Assembly (NCBI GenBank): GCA_046152935.1
Contig: JBJXGB010000255.1
Location: 1-5,740 of the forward strand
DNA from: CAZMFZ01 sp046152935
Lineage (GTDB): Bacteria; Bacteroidota; Bacteroidia; Cytophagales; UBA9547
DNA: 5,740 nt
Direction of reading: 5' to 3'
Below, piece by piece: positions 1 through 5,740 of the stretch (position 1 is its first letter; each line of letters opens with the position of its first letter). The position numbers were made by a program, and so were the translations under genes. The notes below the pieces were generated by a model. The model worked only from the letters and a program-made list of their open reading frames with translations. It was not told the origin of the DNA and did not search any database.

Positions 1-825
1 TTTGCCATGAAATGTGATGATATTTTGGTCAAAAATTGTTTCATTTCCTTTGGAGTTTACCACATATAGCAATGAAGTAATTTGTGGAAATTCATTTTTC
101 AAATAGTTCATTATCAAGTCGATAGCTTGCAAATCTTCATAATAGAACTGAACAATTACCATCACTTCGCCTGTAGACGAAATACGAATGATCAAATTTC
201 GCATCAACCCCTCTTGTTTTCTGATATCAAAAAAACCAAACCCGTTTCGCAAACAAAATGCATTTAATCCATTTCGAATTGCATTGGATGGATCGGCCTG
301 CAAATAGCATTTTTCAATATTCAATATTTTATCAAATCGACCTGGAATATGAAAGCCCAATCCATTATTTTCTTTATGCTCAACTTCTCGCTCGCTATTC
401 TCAAACCAACGCTGGTTCGAAAAAGTATATTCCAATTTATTGCGATAAAATGTAGTATCCTTCGAACTTAAGATGGGATTAATGTCTGGAATAGGCACTT
501 TTGCTATCCTTTCCAAGGCGTCTTTTACTTGTTTGTGCTTAAAACTCAGTTGTGTTTCGTAGCCCAAATGCTGCCATTTGCAGCCACCGCAAACTCCAAA
601 ATGAGCGCAAAAAGGTTCACTTCTCAAATCTGAATAACTATGGAAATGTACTGGAACTGCTTCGTAAAACTTTTTATCTCTTTTAATCAACTTGATGTCG
701 GCCACATCGCCTGGTGCCACACCGTGCACAAATATCACCATTCCGTCTACTTTTGCCACGCATTTGCCTTCGGCAGCCATAGCAATAATTGATACTTGTT
801 CTATTATTTGTCCGTAATTTTTCAT
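1..825 (-). CDS. rlmD: 23S rRNA (uracil-C5)-methyltransferase, RlmD/TrmA family, 5' part only
   Basis: This is the N-terminal 275 residues of a SAM-dependent enzyme that methylates C5 of a uracil in 23S rRNA (U1939 in the E. coli RlmD numbering). It starts at the ATG whose complement is 823-825 and stays open to base 1, so the gene is cut by the window edge. Residues about 1-60 form a TRAM RNA-binding domain (AAEGKCVAKVDG, then VHGVAPGD). Cys73, Cys79, Cys82 and Cys173 fit the 4Fe-4S ligand pattern of RlmD, with the family motif CGGCKWQ at 79-85. FYRNKLEYTFS at 126-136 is also typical. The C-terminal Rossmann methyltransferase domain with the SAM motif and catalytic cysteine is missing; Bacteroidota homologues are roughly 470 residues, so about 40% is absent. 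No Shine-Dalgarno sequence precedes the start, as is usual in Bacteroidota. The gene is divergent from nadE. Exact target specificity (RlmD or another TrmA-family member) is inferred from similarity. Confidence 0.85.
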   Translation of the reverse strand, partial: MKNYGQIIEQVSIIAMAAEGKCVAKVDGMVIFVHGVAPGDVADIKLIKRDKKFYEAVPVHFHSYSDLRSEPFCAHFGVCGGCKWQHLGYETQLSFKHKQVKDALERIAKVPIPDINPILSSKDTTFYRNKLEYTFSNQRWFENSEREVEHKENNGLGFHIPGRFDKILNIEKCYLQADPSNAIRNGLNAFCLRNGFGFFDIRKQEGLMRNLIIRISSTGEVMVIVQFYYEDLQAIDLIMNYLKNEFPQITSLLYVVNSKGNETIFDQNIITFHGK

Positions 826-967
826 TCGGGCGCAATTTAAGTATTAAAATGTTACCAGAATATGCCGAACATATTCTTAAATTTTCCTCATCTATTGATA
901 ACCATTCGTCTATACAAACATTTTCATTATTTTAGTAGCATCAAACCAAATCTAATTTTAATAAAAC
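826..967. promoter_or_regulatory. Divergent rlmD-nadE intergenic region with candidate promoters
   Basis: These 142 bp separate the divergent starts of rlmD (leftward) and nadE (rightward), so both promoters should lie here unless transcripts begin inside a gene. For nadE, TATTTTAG at 928-935 matches five of the six fixed bases of the Bacteroidota -7 box TAnnTTTG, with TTCG at 905-908 (one mismatch to TTTG) 19 nt upstream. For rlmD, reading the minus strand, TTTG at 915-918 lies 20 nt before the weak box TAGATGAG at 887-894. A perfect TAnnTTTG match (TAGATTTG) on the minus strand at 947-954 lacks a good upstream box. All are weak matches in AT-rich DNA and none is secure. No Shine-Dalgarno sequence is visible before either start. 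Confidence 0.4.
857..877. promoter_or_regulatory. 21-bp dyad (8-bp inverted repeat, 5-nt spacer): candidate operator or leader hairpin
   Basis: AGAATATG (857-864) and CATATTCT (870-877) are exact reverse complements separated by CCGAA. The dyad lies 31 bp upstream of the rlmD start and 90 bp upstream of the nadE start. It could bind a dimeric regulator, or form a short stem-loop in the rlmD leader RNA (loop UUCGG on that strand). I do not recognise it as the site of any known NAD regulator, and an 8-bp match in AT-rich DNA may be chance. Confidence 0.4.
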
Positions 968-2827
968 TTGAAAATAACTGTTGCGGGAGCTAGTTTGAAC
1001 CAAACTCCAATCGATTGGGAGGGAAATAAACAAAACATTATTTACGCCATTGAATATGCGCGGCTACATGGTGTTGAGATACTTTGCCTGCCTGAATTAT
1101 GCATCACTGGCTATGGGTGCGAAGATCTGTTTTTGAGTGATTGGTTGTATGAAAAAGCCTTTAAAAAGCTACTTGAGATAAAAGAATATTGTTACGACAT
1201 CACCGTTGCCGTTGGTTTACCAATCAAATTTGAAGGTAAAAACTACAATTGCGCCTGTCTAATTCACAATAAGGAGATCAAAGGTTTTTACGCCAAACAG
1301 TTTTTGGCCAACGATGGCATTCACTATGAAACCCGTTGGTTCCATCCATGGAAGTGGATTTCAGTATACAATTTCGCAATCGGAAATGGGGTAACTGTGC
1401 CCCTTGGCGATGTTATTTTTGAAGTAAATGGTGTGAAAATTGGTTTCGAGATTTGCGAGGATTCTTGGAGGAAAGAAGAAAGACCAGGCTACAAACACAA
1501 AATGCGAGGTGTAGATGTTATTCTCAATCCAAGTGCCAGCCATTTTTCATTTGGCAAAACCAATATTCGACATGATGAATTGGTCATGAAAGGTTCAAAA
1601 GAATTTGAATGCACGTACGTCTTTTCTAACTTATTGGGCAATGAAGCGGGCAGAGCTATATATGATGGAGAAATATTGATTGCACAAAGGGGAAAACTTT
1701 TGAGTAGAAATAAATTGTGTTCCTTCCAAAATTTCAACGTTCAAGTGGCCGAAATCGACATTTTAGATCACAACAATAGTACGGGAACGACTCCAATTGC
1801 ACCTTTCATAAGTAAGGAAATGGAGTTTGCGGCTATTCTGCCCTTGGCTTTATTTGATTACATGCGCAAAAGCAAAAGTAAGGGTTTTGTACTATCTTTA
1901 AGCGGTGGTGCTGATAGTAGCTGCAATGCAGTAATGGTAGCACTAATGGTGAAAAGAGGAATTGAAGAACTAGGAACTGAATACTTTTTAAGAAAATCAG
2001 GCTTTGAAGAATTAGTAAACAATAAAGTGCTAACCGAAAAAGAGATAACACATCACTTATTGACGTGCGTATATCAAGCCACAAAAAACTCTTCTGAACT
2101 CACATTCATTTCCGCCAAAAATCTTGCCGAAAGCATAGGCGCAAATTTTTACGATTGGAAAATTGATAAGGAAGTGAATGCTTATACCTATGAAATTGAA
2201 AATGCGCTTAATCGAAAATTAGATTGGAAAACAGATGATTTGGCACTCCAAAACATTCAAGCGCGTAGCAGAAGCCCTATTATTTGGATGCTAACCAACA
2301 TCAAAAATGCGTTGCTCATCGCCACATCCAATCGTAGTGAAGGTGATGTAGGCTATTGCACCATGGATGGCGATACCTCTGGCAGTATTTCGCCAATAGC
2401 AGGTGTTGATAAAAATTTCATCAATCATTGGCTACTCTGGGCTCAAAACGAATTGGGTTTTAAAGGTTTAGAAAGTGTAAACAACCTAGAGCCATCTGCT
2501 GAATTGCGCCCTTTGGAGACACTTCAAAAAGATGAAGATGATTTAATGCCCTATTTTATTTTAAATGAGATTGAAAAATTGGCTATACGACAATGGAAAT
2601 CGCCACTTGAGGTATTTCAGATATTAAAAGATGCGAATTTAGAAAGTGAAGCACTACTGAAAGCTCATATCAATAAATTTTTTAGGCTTTGGAGCCGAAA
2701 CCAATGGAAACGCGAGCGCCTGGCCCCATCCTTCCACGTAGATGAACACAATGTAGATCCACGCACGTGGTGTCGCTTTCCCATTTTAAGTGGCGGTTTT
2801 GAAGAAGAACTGGCATTAATACATTAA
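968..2827 (+). CDS. nadE: Glutamine-dependent NAD+ synthetase (NadE), complete, TTG start
   Basis: This cytoplasmic enzyme makes the last step of NAD synthesis: ATP-dependent amidation of deamido-NAD (nicotinic acid adenine dinucleotide), using ammonia released from glutamine. The 619-residue protein has two domains. Residues about 1-280 are a nitrilase-type glutaminase with the likely triad Glu43 (LPELCITGYG), Lys110 (YAKQF) and Cys163 (FEICEDSW). Residues about 285-619 are the synthetase, with the ATP-binding PP-loop SGGADSS at 312-318, QNIQAR at 428-433, and ATSNRSEGDVGY then TMDGDTSG at 452-472, which belong to the deamido-NAD/ATP site. The C-terminal FHVDEHNVDPRTWCRFP stretch is intact. 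Length fits the long Bacteroidota form and no key residue is missing. The start is TTG: an in-frame TAA lies two codons upstream (962-964), and the first internal Met is residue 179, inside the glutaminase domain. No Shine-Dalgarno sequence is present. It is divergent from rlmD. Confidence 0.96.
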   Translation: MKITVAGASLNQTPIDWEGNKQNIIYAIEYARLHGVEILCLPELCITGYGCEDLFLSDWLYEKAFKKLLEIKEYCYDITVAVGLPIKFEGKNYNCACLIHNKEIKGFYAKQFLANDGIHYETRWFHPWKWISVYNFAIGNGVTVPLGDVIFEVNGVKIGFEICEDSWRKEERPGYKHKMRGVDVILNPSASHFSFGKTNIRHDELVMKGSKEFECTYVFSNLLGNEAGRAIYDGEILIAQRGKLLSRNKLCSFQNFNVQVAEIDILDHNNSTGTTPIAPFISKEMEFAAILPLALFDYMRKSKSKGFVLSLSGGADSSCNAVMVALMVKRGIEELGTEYFLRKSGFEELVNNKVLTEKEITHHLLTCVYQATKNSSELTFISAKNLAESIGANFYDWKIDKEVNAYTYEIENALNRKLDWKTDDLALQNIQARSRSPIIWMLTNIKNALLIATSNRSEGDVGYCTMDGDTSGSISPIAGVDKNFINHWLLWAQNELGFKGLESVNNLEPSAELRPLETLQKDEDDLMPYFILNEIEKLAIRQWKSPLEVFQILKDANLESEALLKAHINKFFRLWSRNQWKRERLAPSFHVDEHNVDPRTWCRFPILSGGFEEELALIH

Positions 2828-2831
2828 TTGC

Positions 2832-2869
2832 ACTTAAAACTATTTGATTGTTTACATAAAGTTTTAAGT
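2832..2869 (+). terminator. Weak AT-rich stem-loop after nadE (possible terminator)
   Basis: ACTTAAAACT (2832-2841) pairs perfectly with AGTTTTAAGT (2860-2869), a 10-bp stem around an 18-nt loop, beginning 5 nt after the nadE stop. This hairpin lies entirely within one arm, so it does not depend on the palindrome. The stem has only two G-C pairs and no U-tract follows, so it is a poor intrinsic terminator. The true downstream sequence may be lost at the fold-back point, one base after the stem ends. Confidence 0.3.
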
Positions 2870-2871
2870 AT

Positions 2872-2909
2872 ACTTAAAACTTTATGTAAACAATCAAATA
2901 GTTTTAAGT
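2872..2909 (-). terminator. Mirror copy of the weak stem-loop after the second nadE
   Basis: This is the same 10-bp stem and 18-nt loop as at 2832-2869, placed after the minus-strand nadE copy. It adds no independent evidence because it is the exact complement of the first arm. Confidence 0.25.
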
Positions 2910-2913
2910 GCAA

Positions 2914-4773
2914 TTAATGTATTAATGCCAGTTCTTCTTCAAAACCGCCACTTAAAATGGGAAAGCGACACCACGTGCGTGGATCTACATTGTGTTCATC
3001 TACGTGGAAGGATGGGGCCAGGCGCTCGCGTTTCCATTGGTTTCGGCTCCAAAGCCTAAAAAATTTATTGATATGAGCTTTCAGTAGTGCTTCACTTTCT
3101 AAATTCGCATCTTTTAATATCTGAAATACCTCAAGTGGCGATTTCCATTGTCGTATAGCCAATTTTTCAATCTCATTTAAAATAAAATAGGGCATTAAAT
3201 CATCTTCATCTTTTTGAAGTGTCTCCAAAGGGCGCAATTCAGCAGATGGCTCTAGGTTGTTTACACTTTCTAAACCTTTAAAACCCAATTCGTTTTGAGC
3301 CCAGAGTAGCCAATGATTGATGAAATTTTTATCAACACCTGCTATTGGCGAAATACTGCCAGAGGTATCGCCATCCATGGTGCAATAGCCTACATCACCT
3401 TCACTACGATTGGATGTGGCGATGAGCAACGCATTTTTGATGTTGGTTAGCATCCAAATAATAGGGCTTCTGCTACGCGCTTGAATGTTTTGGAGTGCCA
3501 AATCATCTGTTTTCCAATCTAATTTTCGATTAAGCGCATTTTCAATTTCATAGGTATAAGCATTCACTTCCTTATCAATTTTCCAATCGTAAAAATTTGC
3601 GCCTATGCTTTCGGCAAGATTTTTGGCGGAAATGAATGTGAGTTCAGAAGAGTTTTTTGTGGCTTGATATACGCACGTCAATAAGTGATGTGTTATCTCT
3701 TTTTCGGTTAGCACTTTATTGTTTACTAATTCTTCAAAGCCTGATTTTCTTAAAAAGTATTCAGTTCCTAGTTCTTCAATTCCTCTTTTCACCATTAGTG
3801 CTACCATTACTGCATTGCAGCTACTATCAGCACCACCGCTTAAAGATAGTACAAAACCCTTACTTTTGCTTTTGCGCATGTAATCAAATAAAGCCAAGGG
3901 CAGAATAGCCGCAAACTCCATTTCCTTACTTATGAAAGGTGCAATTGGAGTCGTTCCCGTACTATTGTTGTGATCTAAAATGTCGATTTCGGCCACTTGA
4001 ACGTTGAAATTTTGGAAGGAACACAATTTATTTCTACTCAAAAGTTTTCCCCTTTGTGCAATCAATATTTCTCCATCATATATAGCTCTGCCCGCTTCAT
4101 TGCCCAATAAGTTAGAAAAGACGTACGTGCATTCAAATTCTTTTGAACCTTTCATGACCAATTCATCATGTCGAATATTGGTTTTGCCAAATGAAAAATG
4201 GCTGGCACTTGGATTGAGAATAACATCTACACCTCGCATTTTGTGTTTGTAGCCTGGTCTTTCTTCTTTCCTCCAAGAATCCTCGCAAATCTCGAAACCA
4301 ATTTTCACACCATTTACTTCAAAAATAACATCGCCAAGGGGCACAGTTACCCCATTTCCGATTGCGAAATTGTATACTGAAATCCACTTCCATGGATGGA
4401 ACCAACGGGTTTCATAGTGAATGCCATCGTTGGCCAAAAACTGTTTGGCGTAAAAACCTTTGATCTCCTTATTGTGAATTAGACAGGCGCAATTGTAGTT
4501 TTTACCTTCAAATTTGATTGGTAAACCAACGGCAACGGTGATGTCGTAACAATATTCTTTTATCTCAAGTAGCTTTTTAAAGGCTTTTTCATACAACCAA
4601 TCACTCAAAAACAGATCTTCGCACCCATAGCCAGTGATGCATAATTCAGGCAGGCAAAGTATCTCAACACCATGTAGCCGCGCATATTCAATGGCGTAAA
4701 TAATGTTTTGTTTATTTCCCTCCCAATCGATTGGAGTTTGGTTCAAACTAGCTCCCGCAACAGTTATTTTCAA
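2914..4773 (-). CDS. nadE: Glutamine-dependent NAD+ synthetase (NadE), mirror copy
   Basis: This 619-residue protein is identical to the product of 968-2827, and the DNA is its exact complement, including the TTG start (complement at 4771-4773) and TAA stop. The nitrilase-type glutaminase domain (Glu43, Lys110, Cys163) and the PP-loop synthetase domain (SGGADSS at 312-318) are intact. The two copies are convergent with 86 bp between their stops. True paralogues or an old duplication would be expected to show at least some silent differences; none is seen. I therefore infer that this is the same gene read twice rather than a second locus. The gene itself is real, but the copy number of two is doubtful. 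Confidence 0.9.
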   Translation of the reverse strand: MKITVAGASLNQTPIDWEGNKQNIIYAIEYARLHGVEILCLPELCITGYGCEDLFLSDWLYEKAFKKLLEIKEYCYDITVAVGLPIKFEGKNYNCACLIHNKEIKGFYAKQFLANDGIHYETRWFHPWKWISVYNFAIGNGVTVPLGDVIFEVNGVKIGFEICEDSWRKEERPGYKHKMRGVDVILNPSASHFSFGKTNIRHDELVMKGSKEFECTYVFSNLLGNEAGRAIYDGEILIAQRGKLLSRNKLCSFQNFNVQVAEIDILDHNNSTGTTPIAPFISKEMEFAAILPLALFDYMRKSKSKGFVLSLSGGADSSCNAVMVALMVKRGIEELGTEYFLRKSGFEELVNNKVLTEKEITHHLLTCVYQATKNSSELTFISAKNLAESIGANFYDWKIDKEVNAYTYEIENALNRKLDWKTDDLALQNIQARSRSPIIWMLTNIKNALLIATSNRSEGDVGYCTMDGDTSGSISPIAGVDKNFINHWLLWAQNELGFKGLESVNNLEPSAELRPLETLQKDEDDLMPYFILNEIEKLAIRQWKSPLEVFQILKDANLESEALLKAHINKFFRLWSRNQWKRERLAPSFHVDEHNVDPRTWCRFPILSGGFEEELALIH

Positions 4774-4915
4774 GTTTTATTAAAATTAGATTTGGTTTGA
4801 TGCTACTAAAATAATGAAAATGTTTGTATAGACGAATGGTTATCAATAGATGAGGAAAATTTAAGAATATGTTCGGCATATTCTGGTAACATTTTAATAC
4901 TTAAATTGCGCCCGA
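4774..4915. promoter_or_regulatory. Mirror copy of the divergent nadE-rlmD intergenic region
   Basis: These are the same 142 bp as 826-967 in reverse orientation, here with nadE leftward and rlmD rightward. In this orientation the rlmD-side candidates read forward: TAGATTTG at 4787-4794, a perfect TAnnTTTG match without a clear upstream TTTG, and TTTG at 4823-4826 followed 20 nt later by the weak TAGATGAG at 4847-4854. Neither is a confident promoter. Confidence 0.35.
4864..4884. promoter_or_regulatory. Mirror copy of the 21-bp dyad
   Basis: AGAATATG (4864-4871), TTCGG, CATATTCT (4877-4884) is the same element as at 857-877, read on the rlmD coding strand and ending 31 bp before the rlmD ATG. 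In RNA it would be an 8-bp stem with a 5-nt loop. Its presence here is not independent confirmation. Confidence 0.35.
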
Positions 4916-5740
4916 ATGAAAAATTACGGACAAATAATAGAACAAGTATCAATTATTGCTATGGCTGCCGAAGGCAAATGCGTGGCAAAAGTAGACGGAA
5001 TGGTGATATTTGTGCACGGTGTGGCACCAGGCGATGTGGCCGACATCAAGTTGATTAAAAGAGATAAAAAGTTTTACGAAGCAGTTCCAGTACATTTCCA
5101 TAGTTATTCAGATTTGAGAAGTGAACCTTTTTGCGCTCATTTTGGAGTTTGCGGTGGCTGCAAATGGCAGCATTTGGGCTACGAAACACAACTGAGTTTT
5201 AAGCACAAACAAGTAAAAGACGCCTTGGAAAGGATAGCAAAAGTGCCTATTCCAGACATTAATCCCATCTTAAGTTCGAAGGATACTACATTTTATCGCA
5301 ATAAATTGGAATATACTTTTTCGAACCAGCGTTGGTTTGAGAATAGCGAGCGAGAAGTTGAGCATAAAGAAAATAATGGATTGGGCTTTCATATTCCAGG
5401 TCGATTTGATAAAATATTGAATATTGAAAAATGCTATTTGCAGGCCGATCCATCCAATGCAATTCGAAATGGATTAAATGCATTTTGTTTGCGAAACGGG
5501 TTTGGTTTTTTTGATATCAGAAAACAAGAGGGGTTGATGCGAAATTTGATCATTCGTATTTCGTCTACAGGCGAAGTGATGGTAATTGTTCAGTTCTATT
5601 ATGAAGATTTGCAAGCTATCGACTTGATAATGAACTATTTGAAAAATGAATTTCCACAAATTACTTCATTGCTATATGTGGTAAACTCCAAAGGAAATGA
5701 AACAATTTTTGACCAAAATATCATCACATTTCATGGCAAA
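4916..5740 (+). CDS. rlmD: 23S rRNA (uracil-C5)-methyltransferase, RlmD/TrmA family, mirror copy, 5' part only
   Basis: This open frame of exactly 275 codons runs from ATG at 4916 to the last base of the window without a stop, and is identical to the gene at 1-825. It encodes the TRAM domain (about residues 1-60), the cluster cysteines Cys73, Cys79, Cys82 and Cys173, and the linker region with FYRNKLEYTFS. The catalytic methyltransferase domain would lie beyond the edge. Met16 and Met29 are alternative starts but would remove part of the TRAM domain, so the first ATG is preferred. The upstream sequence has no Shine-Dalgarno box. The gene breaks at exactly the mirror base of the other copy, which supports one fragment represented twice. 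Confidence 0.85.
   Translation, partial: MKNYGQIIEQVSIIAMAAEGKCVAKVDGMVIFVHGVAPGDVADIKLIKRDKKFYEAVPVHFHSYSDLRSEPFCAHFGVCGGCKWQHLGYETQLSFKHKQVKDALERIAKVPIPDINPILSSKDTTFYRNKLEYTFSNQRWFENSEREVEHKENNGLGFHIPGRFDKILNIEKCYLQADPSNAIRNGLNAFCLRNGFGFFDIRKQEGLMRNLIIRISSTGEVMVIVQFYYEDLQAIDLIMNYLKNEFPQITSLLYVVNSKGNETIFDQNIITFHGK

Larger units (their letters stand above)
2828..2913. repeat. Palindrome centre between two convergent nadE stop codons
   Basis: This 86-bp segment is fully self-complementary, with its axis at 2870/2871 inside GTTTTAAGTATACTTAAAAC (2861-2880). The 9-mer ACTTAAAAC and its complement alternate four times, at 2832, 2861, 2872 and 2901, because each arm already holds one inverted pair. 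It carries no gene. Only 2828-2870 should be trusted as native sequence. The right half may be its artefactual complement. Confidence 0.9.
1..5740. repeat. Perfect spacerless inverted repeat spanning the whole window (two 2,870-bp arms)
   Basis: Bases 1-2870 and 2871-5740 are reverse complements of each other. I checked this at both ends, at the centre, and across the gene starts and intergenic regions; every gene also has a mirror copy at 5741 minus its coordinates with identical protein sequence. There is no spacer and I found no mismatch. Natural inverted duplications usually have a spacer or some divergence, and long spacerless palindromes are unstable in most bacteria. The symmetric truncation of rlmD at both ends also fits a duplicated fragment. 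I infer a fold-back artefact (chimeric amplification, an unsplit hairpin-adaptor or fold-back read, or an assembly joined to its own complement). A hairpin-telomere replication intermediate or true palindromic amplification is a less likely alternative. Confidence 0.97.

Noticed and set aside
82..455. Two small plus-strand open frames (82-267 and 258-455), with mirror copies at 5286-5659
   Set aside because: They lie antisense within the rlmD coding frame, which has strong family motifs throughout. Their translations show no recognisable domain.
826..967. Riboswitch or small RNA in the intergenic region
   Set aside because: Apart from the 8-bp dyad I found no larger conserved-looking fold, and the 142 bp are AT-rich with no recognisable riboswitch core.
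1361..2084. Three small minus-strand open frames inside nadE, with mirror copies at 3657-4380
   Set aside because: They are antisense shadows of nadE, overlapping its glutaminase domain and PP-loop. They have no start signals or recognisable products.
2828..2913. Hairpin telomere or resolution site of a linear replicon
   Set aside because: A replicated hairpin telomere would give such a palindrome, but no telomere resolvase or replication gene is present and nadE/rlmD are chromosomal genes. I kept it only as a low-probability alternative.
2914..4773. A genuine second nadE paralogue
   Set aside because: It is identical at the nucleotide level, including both non-coding flanks, so it gives no sign of independent evolution.
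1..5740. Composite transposon or insertion element with long terminal inverted repeats
   Set aside because: There is no transposase, no central unique cargo and no target-site duplication visible. The arms meet without a spacer and contain only housekeeping genes.

Overview
The window is one 2,870-bp sequence followed immediately by its exact reverse complement. Position n pairs with position 5741-n, and the symmetry axis lies between bases 2870 and 2871 with no spacer. All four genes, both intergenic regions and both window ends occur in mirrored pairs. The unique information is therefore 2,870 bp, not 5,740 bp. A gapless, mismatch-free palindrome of this size that carries housekeeping genes and is cut at the same base at both ends is most simply read as a fold-back artefact of amplification, sequencing or assembly. 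A biological inverted duplication cannot be excluded from sequence alone.

The organism is probably a member of Bacteroidota. The DNA is AT-rich, there are no Shine-Dalgarno-like purine boxes before the starts, and both proteins have the form familiar from that phylum. These are a long glutamine-dependent NAD+ synthetase of about 620 residues and an RlmD-type methyltransferase with an N-terminal TRAM domain and a Cys-Gly-Gly-Cys iron-sulfur motif.

Layout: 1-825 (minus) is the 5' part of an rlmD-like 23S rRNA uracil-C5 methyltransferase gene, cut by the window edge. 826-967 is a 142-bp divergent intergenic region with a 21-bp dyad. 968-2827 (plus) is complete nadE. 2828-2913 is the 86-bp palindrome centre between two convergent nadE stop codons. 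The second arm repeats everything in reverse: nadE at 2914-4773 (minus), the intergenic region at 4774-4915, and rlmD at 4916-5740 (plus).

The two genes are unrelated housekeeping functions, NAD biosynthesis and rRNA modification, transcribed divergently. Nothing indicates a mobile element, CRISPR array, defence system, RNA gene or other novel system. The notable features are the palindrome itself and the small dyad between the divergent genes.
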